This document shows, one piece after another, positions 48,953 through 60,473 of a stretch of 64,000 nt of DNA. The DNA is from Peromyscus leucopus (taxonomy: Eukaryota; Chordata; Mammalia; Rodentia; Cricetidae), in the NCBI RefSeq assembly GCF_004664715.2, contig NC_051079.1:62981660-63045659 (forward strand), written 5' to 3'. The notes under the pieces were generated by a model. That model had not been told where the DNA came from, did no database searches, and saw only the letters and a program-made list of their open reading frames with translations. Each line of letters starts with the position of its first letter. Position 1 is the stretch's first letter. The translations under genes and the position numbers were made by a program.

Positions 48953-49110
48953 ATGCAAACCTGATGCTCTAAATTTGATCCTAGAGCCCACGTAAAGGTA
49001 GAAAGGTAGAACAAGAGAATTGACTCTGGAAAGTTGTCCTCCTCTGTCCTGCACATGTACAGAGACATCATGGACGTATATACAGTAGAAATAAAAAAAT
49101 AAACAACTGG

Positions 49111-49230
49111 TATTTACAGAGCACTGTGCAAGAGAGCTTCTGCAAGTTATGTAGTGTGGTCCTTCAGGGAATGCTGTCACTAGCCCATTTTACAGACGAG
49201 GATGTGGAGGCTCATGAGAAACCCACAGGG
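49111..49230 (+). repeat. MIR fragment
   Basis: tggtatttacagagcactgt, cactagcccattttacagac and gaggatgtggaggctca are MIR landmarks in the right order. Confidence 0.75.
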
Positions 49231-49649
49231 AGAGAGTGGTAGCCTGCTGCATTCCAAGCCTTGCTGTGGGTCTTGAGCCCCAGGCAGAGGCTGGAGAAGC
49301 CAGTGGCTACAGGAGGGAAGGATCTCTGCAGAGGGGGCTGCTCCACAACCAGACTGTCCCATCCCTGGACGGGTCCTGGCAATCCCATCCCGGCAGGGGT
49401 TGTAATCTTGGCTTCACACAGGCGTCATATCATCAGCACCAAGTGTAATGACACACTGTAGCCAGGGGAAATTACAGTGCCCAGGAGACTTGTCCCAGAG
49501 GCCCTGCCCAGGGTAATTCCAGAGCAAGGATGGATGCTGGGAAATAACAAGGACTGGGCGCGGGCTGCTGGCCTTAGGTAATGGAGTGGCATGTGGGGGA
49601 AGTGGAGGATTTTAGTTGACTTATGCACTTTTTAAATTGAAAATAGTGG
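49231..49649. other. Unique intergenic sequence
   Basis: No feature recognised. Confidence 0.5.
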
Positions 49650-49788
49650 AAAACAAGCCAGCTGTGGTACCGAATGTCTGTAATCCCTGTACTCAGGAGG
49701 ACCTAGAGTTCCAAGACAGCCTGGGCTACATAACAAAACTGTCTTCATGATAATAATAATGATGATGATGATGATGATGATAATGATA
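49650..49788 (+). repeat. Old B1-type SINE with (GAT)n tail
   Basis: gtctgtaatccctgtactca and ccaagacagcctgggctaca, then a gat/aat trinucleotide repeat. Confidence 0.75.
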
Positions 49789-50020
49789 CCCAAAAGTTAT
49801 AAAATGAAAAGTCAAAATTATTCATAGTCTAATCATTTAAACCATCTCTCCAGCGATGGCAGAAGTAGAGACCCTGAACAGGGCCTTTCTGAATTTGGTC
49901 TGTGCTAATGAATCTGCATAGACATGATTTTTATGAGTGAGTGAGTTATATTGGCCTGCAACCTGCTGATGTCCCCTAATGACACAACCTGGACATTTTT
50001 GTAGGTCTTTCATTTTCTTT

Positions 50021-50195
50021 TCTTTCTTTCTTTCTTTCTTTTTTTTTTGGTTTTTTGAGACAGGATTTCTCTGTGCAATTTTGCGCCGTTCCTGGAACTC
50101 GCTTTGGAGACCAGGCTGGCCTCGAACTCACAGAGATCCGCCTGGCTCTGCCTCCCGAGTTGCTGGGACTAAAGGCGTGCGCCACCACCGCCCGG
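50021..50195 (-). repeat. B1 SINE with target duplication
   Basis: Full cricetid-type B1, flanked by AGGTCTTTCATTTTC and AGGTCATTCATTTTC (one change). Confidence 0.96.
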
Positions 50196-50611
50196 CAACA
50201 GGTCATTCATTTTCATAGCTGTGTGGCACTTGGAGCTGAACTTGAAAGATGCCAGTATTCATTTAAAAGATAATGCCACTTTGTATTGCATAAGAACGAC
50301 CCTCTCTTGGGACGGTGGTGGGCACAGCCACTGGCTTAACCGCTTTTGGAAAACATTTGGCAGGCTTTGCCAAAGCTAATAATCCCGGCATCTGAAATGC
50401 ATCCCCATATTTTTTTTTTAAAAGACACATTTAAGTAGCTTCCGAACAACACTATTCCAAACAGCCTTAAACTTGGAGTGACTTAAGTGCCCATCAAAAG
50501 CACGACAGTTGTTTCACAGTGCTCACCAAGGAGCGACGGGAGCGAGGGGACCACGATGATAATCACCAGCGCGGTTCTGACCGTCTCCGTGTTGTGCTGG
50601 AGAAGCCAGGC
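50196..50611. other. Unique intergenic sequence
   Basis: No feature recognised. Confidence 0.5.
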
Positions 50612-50690
50612 ACCAGGCTGGGGCGGTGGGTCAGTGGTGGAAGGCTGGCCTAGTGTGCACAATGCCCTGGGTTTCCTGAGTGGTGTCCAG
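50612..50690 (+). repeat. ID-like element, diverged
   Basis: ctggggcggtgggtcagtgg and aatgccctgggtttc recall the ID body. Confidence 0.5.
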
Positions 50691-50947
50691 GAAAGGGAAA
50701 CAAGACAAAGCAGAACAAAAACCTCCTATGGGATGGTCTCATTTACATACAGTTCCAAACCAGGTGAAACTAACTTTTGGTGTTTAGACGGCAGGAAGGG
50801 CGCAGGGGAGCAGCTTTGGCTGCTGGGGGTTCTGTTTCTTAGTTTGGGGTTGCGCGTGTGGTGGGTGCCGTTTGTGGAAATGATGTGTGTACTTTTCTAC
50901 ACACACGTTAGAGTTCAGTTTGTCTTTTCTTTAAGCAATGGAAACAG

Positions 50948-51258
50948 AGAGGGCTAGCGAGATGGTTCAGGGATGCAAACCTCCACAGCGGGCCAGCGCA
51001 CGGACCAGGGGTAGGATCCCCAGAACCACATACGCGTCGTGGCGCCCGCCTGTAATCCTAGCCCGCAGAAGGCAGAGCCTGGGGACGCCCAGAGCAAACA
51101 GGCTGCTCAAGACTAGCCATATGGGCAAACTCTGAGTTCGATTGAGAGCCCCCTGCCCCAATGAATAAGGTGGAAAAGTGGTTAAGGATGATTCCTGACA
51201 TCAACTTCAGGCATCCACATACCCCCACATAACATACATGTGCCTCCACACATGCAAG

Positions 51259-51302
<44 letters not shown>
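50948..51302 (+). repeat. Composite SINE (B2-type head, B1-like middle) ending in (CA)n
   Basis: The head gggctagcgagatggttcag is tRNA-derived and the middle gcccgcctgtaatcctagcc is B1-like. The tail has cttcaggcatccacat and then (CA)n at 51263-51302. It resembles the B4/RSINE1-type mosaics; the family call is uncertain. Confidence 0.65.
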
Positions 51303-51304
<2 letters not shown>

Positions 51305-52349
51305 TGGGAAAAGGGAAAAAAAAAACAAAAACAAAAACAGCAGAGTCATTCAATTCCCTCCAAAAAAGTCAGTCCCGGTCTCCTAGGTTTGCCCCTCTCC
51401 TCCTCTTCCTGCACCTTTCCAGCTGTACTCAAAAGAGAACCTTCGTTTACACTGTGGGGCAGGGAGGGAGAGAACAACATTGGCACTCCCGTTTGGGACG
51501 CCCCAGGCCCTGGAGGCCAGCCTCTGTTGGGGGTGAGAGGGCAGGCTTTCTGGGGTAGGGAGAAGGAACCTTGTTAGCGAGGTAGGCAGTGTGCAGCTGG
51601 GTGGGGGAGGGGAGGAGAGAAGGAAGAGGAAGAGGAGCCGCGGCGGTGAGTGTTCACGTGACTCCGGAGGGCACTGACAGGCATCCTTGTGGGTGCCCAG
51701 CTCTGTGGGATGGCAGCTTCCAAGTCCCAGGAGCTACGAGTTAGCAGCTCACAGGTGGAGAGTGCTTACCTGTGACAAAATCTGCTTCCCTGGGTCCCTC
51801 CCTTGCCCCTTTAAACACCAGGTGTTCCAGTTGGTGGCCGGGCACAGGTTGGAGGACCACATCTGCACAGAAAGCTTCCACCCCTACAATAGCACCTCCC
51901 CCCCCACACACCCACACATACGCACACACACTGAGTTTTGACTGGCATTTGCTCATTTGAGGACTGTGGGACCCTGGGGTACAAAGAGGATGTGGTGGCC
52001 TCCATTGTGTCAGAGCAGGTGAATAACTAGGTGTGCAACCAAACTTATAGGGCTGTTTCATTTATTATTTGGAGAAGCTCAAAATAGGTGGCCATTTGTT
52101 TATTGTGTATTTTGTTTTGTTTTGTTTTGTAGCCACTATTTGAAAATTAGATAAGAGACTGGAGATGTAGTGACAGAGTGCTTGCACAAAGACAAGTTCA
52201 CAGGGAAAAGGAGAAGTGTTTTTAAAATCACCTCTAAATCCTCCAATCCCAGCATTCACTGAGAAACTAATTCATTTCTTTCTGCAATCGTTCCCAGGAA
52301 ACTGGAGTGAATATTTGCTATAACATGATACTGGAGTGTGATTTAAAGC
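51303..52349. other. Unique intergenic sequence
   Basis: An A-rich patch at 51308-51340 and a TTTTG repeat near 52109-52129; nothing gene-like. Confidence 0.5.
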
Positions 52350-52505
52350 ATTGCCATTTATTTTATGCGTATGGATGTTTGCCTTCATGGATATGTGTGT
52401 ACCACATGCGTGCTGTGCCCTTGGAGGCCAGAGGAGGGTGTGAGCCGTCAAGTGGGTGCTGGGAATCGAACTTGGTTTCTTTGGAAAGAGCTCTTTACCT
52501 GCAGC
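52350..52505 (-). repeat. B3 SINE, partial
   Basis: tatgcgtatggatgtttgcc, agtgggtgctgggaatcgaa and gaaagagctctttacctgc. Confidence 0.85.
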
Positions 52506-52910
52506 CTCCGAGGGTGATTTTTTTTTTAACTGCCCTGCTCCACTACTGAGCCTCACCTTCACTGTCAGTGTGTGAGCGACTCTGCACCTGCCGTCTGTGT
52601 CCACAGCTGCACACTTTCACGCCTAGCCCCTCTCCCCAGTACATCGCCCCGCTGTCACATGAAGTCTGTCTCTCCTTTCAGTGGCTTATACAAGTGACTC
52701 TGCTCAAACCAACACCCTCATCTGCTGTGGAAGCGCGTAGAGAAGAATCAGGTAAGCAGAGTCGGGGTGCTGCCACCAGCTTGCTGAGCCTCTGTTCACC
52801 TCACCTCAGCCCTTTGCCTCTTTACTGCTTATGGAGAAGAAGCAGGTGAGGGTCACTGTCTTCACGGTGCCCCACACTTAATGCAGGGACAGGTGGTATA
52901 CATTGTATAT

Positions 52911-52916
52911 TTGGTG

Positions 52917-52947
<31 letters not shown>

Positions 52948-53058
52948 TTGAGACATGGTGTCTCTGTGTAGCCCTGGCTATCCTGGAACTCAGAGATCCG
53001 CCTGCCTCTGCCTCCCGAGTGCTGGGAATAAAGGCGTGCGCCACCCCTGCCCAGCACA
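52911..53058 (-). repeat. B1 SINE with internal deletion and target duplication
   Basis: The block normally holding gtagaccaggctggcc is missing. ACATTGTATATTTG flanks both ends. Confidence 0.93.
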
Positions 53059-55169
53059 CATTGTATATTTGTTTATTCTAGTCTGAGGGAAACGTAGAAG
53101 CAGCGAGGGCCAGGATGCAATCCACAGGACACGCATTTTTGTTCATCTGTCTCCTGTCACCTGGGCTTGGCTTGGGGAACTCTCCTTAGTTGGGTTTTCT
53201 GGAAAGGGCATGGATCAGATTCCTGCTTTTCCAGCTCCCCAGTGGCCAACAACTGCCCCATCATCTGATGGGGCCCCTGGCATTTTGGAGTCAAGATCTG
53301 GCAATAGAAAAAGTCCTGCAGGAGAATCCTTTGAGCTGTGGGCAACAGCCATACCCTGCTTCTAGGGGACAGCAGGGACCACAGAATAACAGCAGAGTCC
53401 AGTGTTTAGTGCCCACTGCTGATGTCAGTGAGGAGGGAAGAGCCACTTGGGGCTCTGTGACTGGTCAGTATATTTCTTTAGGGGCCAGTTCTGAGGTGTG
53501 ACTTGAAACGGAGAAACTTTCTTTTCTTTTTTCTTTCTTTCTTTTTTTTTTTTTAAACTTTCTAACTTACTTCTTTGACTTCCTAGGATCCCTTGAGATT
53601 TTTCCTTTTGTACTTAACTCAGCTACAATAATGTCATTTTCCGACTAGGAGGACTGACCATGGATAGAGTTGGGGGGTGCTCTGGAGTACTGGATACGGC
53701 TGGTTGGAAAGCCATTCCCTCTGGGACAGGAGGGTGGGGAATGTCTGTGCCTCACTGTGGTGGTGTTGATAACCATGACATCCTCCTACACAGGCCACTC
53801 TGCATGGGCAGGATGGTAAAGTTACTTCTGCCTCCGGGACTATTTTAGGAAGACCCAGCCTGGACTAAAACCACCTTAGGCAAAGGCCTCCACCATGAGG
53901 ACTATGCTGCTTCCAAAGCTAGCCACTGTTGAGCGCAGCAGAGCCGGGTGCCCTGGTTTCTTTTTTATTCTCCTGCCATTGACCCATTAGGGGCTTGGGT
54001 AAGTCCTGGTCCCCAAGGCTCAGTGTCTTCCCCAAGATAACTCGGTGTGGGCAGGAAGCCGATAAGCCTTCCCCTAGTGTTCATGCTTGCTACTGGTATA
54101 GCACCAGGACCCCGGGGCTCCCTCTGCCCATCTCTGAGCCCCTTTGTCTCTCTGACAGCACATCTCTGCTCTCCATAAGTTGCATGTGCAGAAAGTGTGG
54201 CTGATGGGACCCCGGAGCGTCTGGCTGTGTCAGTGAGGTGGGGGCTGAGGTCCCTGGATCATATTTCTCTTTGCATCCTAGCCCATGCCCATCCCTCCCC
54301 CGCCCCTCGTCTTCCGAAAACTCAGTTATTCTTTCCTTGGTCTTTGTGGAACGGGATCAAGAGGGGACTGAGAAAGGGTCAGGACCAGGGGGCGAGGAAG
54401 GAGAGCAGAAGGCAGGGCCCCGAGGCAGCTGGCGGCCACCTTCTGGAAAGCCCCCTCAGCTGAGCCCCGTGAAGGCCAAGGAGGCCCCGTCTCCATCCCA
54501 TTTCCCTTGAACTGGAGCCAGAAATCCTCACGCATTACTCACTGGCGGGGCGGCCCTGGCCCCCAGCCAAGGAAAACAAGCCTCCAGCCTGCCTGGGGGC
54601 TGGTTGGCCTGGGCTTGGGAGGGGAGGGAGGTGCCCACATTAAATCCAGTGTGCTTGGTCCCCCTGCTGCTCAAGCCAGCCTGACGCTCGGCTCAGGCTC
54701 GGACCCAACCGCCTCTGGCTGGGGCCTGATGGTGTCCGGGGAGCTGACTCTAGTGATGCTTCACCCGTCTCTCCGTCTGCCAAGGGAGAAGTTGACTCCT
54801 CACTAAGCGGCCATAGATACAGCTTCACCCACCGGCTGCCCCCTGACTGGCCCTGCTAAGGCAGAGGTAGAGGGAGCTCCACCCTTCCCCAGCGTTGGGT
54901 CTGGCTCACCAGCATCTTTCTGAGTGACTGGCTTTAGCATGGGGTGTTTGTTGATACTGTGCAAGAGATGACGTGTGGGGCTTCTTGAAGGATGGGTCTG
55001 GAAACTCTGATGGTTGTAGAGAAGAGAGCCATGTAGTGGGCGCCATCTCAGGAGATGAGATGATGCATTTGAAATCAGGGGCATGAAAGGGGGTGGGAAT
55101 GGGATGAAGCCATACCAATGGCTTTGGGCATTCCCATTCACAGTTTGTCTAGAAACCACCCCACCCCCC
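53059..55169. other. Unique intergenic sequence
   Basis: 2.1 kb without a convincing repeat beyond a pyrimidine run (53519-53556). No gene supported. Confidence 0.5.
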
Positions 55170-55244
55170 ACCCCCGGAGCTGAGGACTGAACCCAGGGCC
55201 TTGCGCTTGCTAGGTAAGCGCTCTACCACTGAGCTACATCCCCA
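55170..55244 (-). repeat. ID element
   Basis: aactgaacccagggccttgc type sequence, then taccactgagctacatcccc. AGAAACC-type flanks suggest a target duplication. Confidence 0.88.
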
Positions 55245-55261
55245 AACCCAGAAACCCACTC

Positions 55262-55888
55262 TTGACCAGTCCACCCATACATCCACCTAGCTGTCTGTTC
55301 ACACCACCCACATACCTGCCCATATACACACCTACTGTCCCACACCTATTCACCTACATACCCACATATTCACCCACACACCTGCCTACCCATTCACCCA
55401 TCTACCCACTCCTCTATACACAGCGACCTATTCACATATTTGCCCACCCACAAATCCATATACCCTATCTATCCCCCCACCTACACACCTAATCATCCAT
55501 TCCCTTACCCGCACATCTCCATACCTACCCATATACCACTCACACACCTAGCCACACATCCAAGTACCCACTCTCCCATCTATCACCCATCCAGCTATCT
55601 CTTCAGCTGCACATCTGTCTACTCATCCCATACACTCATCCACATACCCATCCACCCACCTATCTACCCATTGACACACCTACCCACTTATGCACCAACT
55701 TACCTACCCGTACACACCCATGCACCCATCCATGTACCCATCTACCACTCACCCAGTCATGTATCTATCTATCCAAACCTCTCACCACCCATCTACTCAC
55801 CCATGTACCCATCTACCCACCTGCCCACTCATCTACCTATCCACACATTCATCCACTCATCTGTCTATCCATTTACCCCTCTCTCCCA
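55262..55888. repeat. Degenerate (CCAY)n/(CACC) low-complexity tract, about 620 bp
   Basis: Irregular ccat, ccac, tacc and cacc units fill the whole stretch with almost no G. Apparent open frames here are repeat translations. Confidence 0.92.
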
Positions 55889-56062
55889 CGTGTGTTTGTG
55901 AAGCACATGTGTGCCCAGTGCCCCGACAAGCCAGAATGGAGTGCCAGATCCTCTAGAACTGGAATTAAGGATGGCTGTGAGCCACCATGTGGTGCTGAAA
56001 ACTGAACCCTGGTCTTCTGCAAGGAGAAACGTTTCTGAGCACTGAGCCATCTCTTTACTCCC
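55889..56062 (-). repeat. B3 SINE
   Basis: gatcctctagaactggaatt and actgagccatctctttactc. Its 3' end meets the CCAY tract. Confidence 0.9.
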
Positions 56063-56116
56063 CCTTCTCTCTTTCTGATTGGGTTATTTGTCTTGTTATG
56101 AGCATTCTGTTTTTAA

Positions 56117-56245
56117 AATTTTCTTTCTTTCTTTCCTTCTTTCTTTCTTTCCTTCTTTCTTTCTTTCTTCCTTCCTTCCTTCCTTCCTTCCTTCCTTCCT
56201 TCCTTCCTTCCTTCCTTCCTTCCTTTCTTTCTTCCTTCCTTTCTT
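56117..56245. repeat. (TTTC)n/(TTCC)n pyrimidine tract
   Basis: Continuous CTTT and CCTT units, next to the tail of the following B1. Confidence 0.95.
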
Positions 56246-56395
56246 TTGGTTTTTTGAGACAGGGTTTCTCTGTGTAGCTTTGGTGCCTGTCCTGGAGCTC
56301 GCGCTGTAGACTAGACTGACCTTGAACTCACAGAGATCCACCTGGCTCTGCCTCCCAAGTGCTGGGATTAAAGGTATGTGCCACCACACCCAGAG
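56246..56395 (-). repeat. B1 SINE
   Basis: ttttttgagacagggtttct and gctttggtgcctgtcctgga; cricetid type. Confidence 0.95.
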
Positions 56396-56624
56396 ATTTA
56401 TTCATCTGAGTGTTTTGTCTTCATGTAGGTAGGTTCACCAAGTGTGTGCAATGCCCATAGAGACGCTGGAACTCATTCCGGGCGGTGGTGGCATACGCCT
56501 TTAATCCCAGCACTCGGGAGGCAGAAGCAGGCGGATCTCTGTGAGTTCGAGTCCAGCCTGGTCTACAAAGCGAGTTCCAGGACAGGCTCCAAAACTACAC
56601 AGAGAAACCCTGTCTCGGAAAACC

Positions 56625-56655
<31 letters not shown>

Positions 56656-56786
56656 AGAGACACTGGATCTCCCTGGAACTGGAGTTACAGATGGCTGTGA
56701 GCCACCATGCAGGTGCTGAGAATCAAACCCAGGTTCTCTGCAAGAGCAGAGAGTGCTGTTCACTGTGGAGCCATGTCTCCATCCCC
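56396..56786 (-). repeat. B3 SINE split by a B1
   Basis: The 3' part (56396-56478) and 5' part (56662-56786, with tggaactggagttacagatg and ggagccatgtctccatcccc) belong to one B3 element. Confidence 0.85.
56479..56652 (+). repeat. B1 SINE inserted in the B3
   Basis: Complete, little-diverged B1 with a poly(A) tail. AGAGACGCTGGAACTC and AGAGACACTGGATCTC on the two sides are an approximate duplication of B3 sequence. Confidence 0.93.
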
Positions 56787-56949
56787 TGTGTCTCTTCCAA
56801 GAATCCTCCAATCACTTTGTCAGCTGCTCCATACAGAAGAAGTCCGCAGGAATTCTGACAGCAGCCCCATTGAATCGGTAGGTCAGTTTGGGGATGTCAT
56901 CATCCTAGAGATATCAAGTGTTCTCCACCCTGAGCAATACCTGCTTCTC

Positions 56950-57066
56950 CAATCCTTTAGATTTTTCTTCACTTTTTCCAGTGTTTTCTATTTTCAGAGC
57001 ATACATTTTGCACATCTCTTGTTAAATTTCAAAGCAGTTTGTTCTTTTTGATGCTATTGTCATTTT
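56950..57066 (-). repeat. Old L1 ORF2 fragment
   Basis: cttgttaaatttcaaagcag and gttctttttgatgctattgt match the antisense of a familiar part of L1 ORF2. Too short and diverged to be active. Confidence 0.6.
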
Positions 57067-58704
57067 TTTTTTTTAAAAAAAAATACATTCTACCTTTGGA
57101 CTTGTCTATTAAGTTTTCCATACGTGCTGTGGTGATCAGTGCAGTGAGGGTGCAGGGAGATAGCAATGAACAAGTACTGAGTGATGGTTAGTAAGATTGT
57201 GATTGGGAAGTAGGCCAGTGGATTTGCCCTTTGGCTTTTCTTGTCTCTTCCCCTTCCTGGAAGCAGGGCAGAGGAGGGTGTCCTGCAGAGGCAGAAGAGC
57301 CCTTCTGAATTAGGAAGAGGGCTTCAGAGTTGGCTGAAGGGACTGACCATTTATCTGGGAGATTCATCTGCTCATCCTGATTGTGTCCGCGGCCACAGCC
57401 AAAGCAAAGACTCCAGGGAGGTTGAAGAAGCCGCTCCCAGGAGGGGGGCATCTTAGGGAGGCCTGAGGGCTAGCTGAAGAGCCACAGATGGAGGAGGAAG
57501 GAGTTCTGAAGGGAACAGCTTTGCTCCCGGCTCCTCCTCAGCATCACCGCCCCTGGAGGCTCCAGTCTGTTTCTGTGGTCCCTCTTCTCACTGTCTTTCT
57601 TCCCCGCTTCCCGTGCCTCTCTAGAAGACAAGCCGGGGGCAGCAGGGCCTTTGAGGACTGGGATTGTGCGAGACCCAGTCTATCTGAAGGTGGGGAACAA
57701 GAGAAACAGTAGGCAACCGTCTCCTTCCCATGACTGTTTCAGCTTGGGCCTCTCATACTGCACACTGTTTCAGAAGCAGGGCAGTTGCTGTTGGCCCAGC
57801 CAATCAGGGGCTCCGGGCTCCAGACAATCAGTGCCAGCCTGTGCATCCCTCTCCCTTCTCCAGGGCTTCTTTCTTCTCCCTGATGCCTGGAACTCCACTT
57901 CCTCATCTCCACCACAGCTTCTTTTTCAGCTCAGGCCCTGTGGTACCTGGGAGCAGCCTGGAGACCCTAAAGCTGTCATTCATCTTCTCCAGTACCAGAT
58001 CCTCTGAGCCCACCACCCTCATGTCACAGGCCAAGCCACAGAGGGATGGCCTAGGTTGGGATGCACTCGGGCCTGGTGGGGTGCAGGAGAGATAAGGATG
58101 CTGAGGAGAGCTGTGACTCCTTTTGGTCCTCCATACAGAGCCCTGTGTATGCGATGCACAGGCATCCTGCCTAGGGCTAGAGTCAAGTTCTGAGAAGGGA
58201 GGTTGGTGTATCCATAGATATCAGGACAGTGACTGTGGTTAATCCTTCCTGGTAGGACACTCTTCTTTGTGACTGGGAAGAGGCTTTAGTGCCATGAGTA
58301 GGCAGATCAGCTGCCCTCAAGGAGCTATCTGGCTACAGGGCTGAAATGACACGTTTTAAGGTGATGCTGAAGAATTTGGTGGCCATTATGAACCGTGACC
58401 CAGACTGCTGGGGTGAATACCATCTGCCAATTAAGTATGTGATGTCAGGAAAATGATCAGATTCCTTTGGTCCTTGCCTTTCTCGGTAGTAGATGGGCTG
58501 ATGACCAGACCTTAGACTCAGGTGGGGATTTGTAGATGGACAAAGGGAGGACAGTTATGTGCAGTTTTGAATGTTTATCAGCATCCCTGGTCTCCACTCA
58601 CTAAAATCTAGTAACAACTCTCCATCTCCAGTTGCAACAGCCAGAAATATCTCCAGGTATTATCAGTAAGTGTTCCCTGATTGACAGGCATTGGCTCGGA
58701 TGAG
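57067..58704. other. Unique intergenic sequence
   Basis: 1.6 kb up to the LTR element with only a T/A run at 57063-57082. No gene supported. Confidence 0.5.
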
Positions 58705-58710
58705 TTCATG

Positions 58711-59077
58711 TGCTGCGGGATGGTCTTCCTGCACACTGTGAATATGCATTGCTACCAACCACTGGTTAATAAAGAAGCTGCTATGGCCTATGGCAAGGCA
58801 GAATAGAGCCAGGCAGGGAATCCAAGCAAAGATACAGGGAGAAGGAGAGAAAGGCAGGTCAGAGGAGATACTGCCTGGGGAACAAGATGTAATGGTACAC
58901 AGGTAACACCACTAAGCCATGTGGCAATACATAGATTAATAGAAATGAGTTGAATTAAGTTGTAAGAGCTAGTTAATGATAAGCCTGAGCCATAGGCCAA
59001 ACAGTTTGTAATTAACATTAAGCCTCTGACTGGTTATTTAAGTACCAGTGGGTGGGGGAGAAAAACTTCTGTCTACA
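58711..59077 (+). repeat. 5' LTR
   Basis: This 367-bp LTR starts TGCTGCGGG and ends CTACA (TG..CA rule). It contains AATAAA at 58768-58773 and is about 12 bp longer than the 3' LTR through small indels. Confidence 0.92.
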
Positions 59078-59079
59078 TT

Positions 59080-59097
59080 TGGCGCCCAACATGGGGC
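59080..59097 (+). other. Primer binding site, tRNA-Lys type
   Basis: TGGCGCCCAACATGGGGC lies 2 bp after the 5' LTR. It matches the complement of the tRNA-Lys(1,2) 3' end at all but one base, from memory of that site. Confidence 0.85.
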
Positions 59098-60155
59098 ATT
59101 GATCCACCTAGACCTGAAAAACCTTAAAAAAGATTCTGAACACAAAGAAGCGGAGCCAAGAGCAGCTTCCTAGTTTGTGTCTCTCATGCGGGCCATGGTA
59201 CAGAGATGCTGCAGTGTTGTGAAATGTCACAGCATGGGTGTATGGGTTCACTCAGATCAGTGGAAAGAAAACTCAGAGGCACCTTAGGAATGAACTTAGC
59301 CTTTTTGTGGCTGCAGGGGGATCCAGTCTCTAAGGACTGAAACACTTTCCCTTCCTCCAGGGCAATTTTATTTTTCTCAATATTTACACTTTAGCCAGTT
59401 GATTTCCATATGTTCAAAACAACCTGAAAGAAGCTCCCAAAAATACAACACCAAATACAAATCCCTCCATTCATCAGGTACTATAGCTTTCCTGAACCAA
59501 GTTTTATATAGGCCTTTGAATCTTTGGGAGACTCTGAGACAAGATTGACATAGGGTGACAAGAGAAACAAACGGTGTCTGCTAAACAAAAGATGGATTAG
59601 AGCTGGGTGCTAACACTCTGGAGCCAGGCCAGGTGTAGCCACGTGGGAGTGCTGCCACACTGCAGCATTGGAGCTTGAGCACAGCATGGCAGATGCCCAC
59701 TGTGGTACCCAGAGGCATCTCCAAGCCTCACAGTGCACTACATGGCAGATGTAACTTTTGCTAGTGTAGACAGAAAAAGGTTTCTGGGCTACACACTGCT
59801 CGATGGAGGCACGGACTCACTGCTTCCCTGGGTTGGCAGTGAGCATGGCTCCCAGAGCTGGCAGTAAACATACCTCTGGCATTTTGGGAAGCCGAACGGG
59901 GCAGAGCCAGCAGCCAAAGCCACAGATTCGGTCCTAGCTGTTGAGCTTAATAGTTTAAACACTCTCCTGGTCAAAAAAAAGGATTACAGATACACAATAA
60001 ACAGATTCAGATGGAAAAAAGCTCTAAACGGTTCACAGTATATGGGAAAGAGAGGAAAGGGAGTATAAGCAGTTATACAAAGAAATAAATAGTTTTAAAA
60101 AATAAAGTCTTTAAGGAGACAATAAAAGTAATATAAAAGAAATAGTCACATAAAG
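59098..60155 (+). other. Non-coding interior of the retroviral element, 5' part
   Basis: No frame with gag or pol motifs is seen over about 1.06 kb, so the leader and body are degraded or were deleted before insertion. Confidence 0.55.
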
Positions 60156-60473
60156 ATGGAAAATACACAGAGAATCTGGATTATGTATATTACTGTGTTT
60201 TGCTTGAATTTTTTGACTGTTAATGAGCTAACTGCAGAAAGACATTTGATTGTAAAGGCTGCTAAGTTAAACCAACATATATATTTTAAAGGTATCTTGA
60301 CCTTAAAATTTGGGTCTAAGGATATGTTGCTTTGGAAAAGAGGTTCTGCTTCTGTTTCCACAGAAAATGAGAACCTGTGGATTGCTTCCAGGCTAATATG
60401 GTTTGATCAAGCAAGCCCCCCCACTGAAAAATCTCCAATAGGAACAGATGGCCCAGATCATTCAACATTCTAG
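60156..60473 (+). pseudogene. Integrase C-terminal remnant (class II retroviral pol)
   Basis: A 105-codon open stretch contains ERHLIVKAAKLNQHIYFK followed by LLWKRGSASVSTENENLW. This is the layout of the end of betaretrovirus-type integrase: the linker into the basic C-terminal DNA-binding domain. The catalytic core with its D,D-35-E residues is absent, so no enzyme can be made. It implies that the ancestor carried pol and that most of it was deleted. The frame start is not a real gene start. Moderately sure. Confidence 0.65.

Larger units (their letters stand above)
48168..49110 (+). repeat. B2-family SINE split by a later insertion
   Basis: The head (caggatggctcagtgggtaa, 48178-48217) and the remainder (catgcaaacctgatgctcta.., about 48953-49110, with aagttgtcctcctctgtcct and an AATAAA-like tail) together make one B2/B3 element. 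It is interrupted by about 735 bp of another repeat. Confidence 0.7.

Noticed and set aside
55262..55956. Open frames rich in Pro, Thr, His and Tyr
   Set aside because: Translation of the CCAY low-complexity tract.
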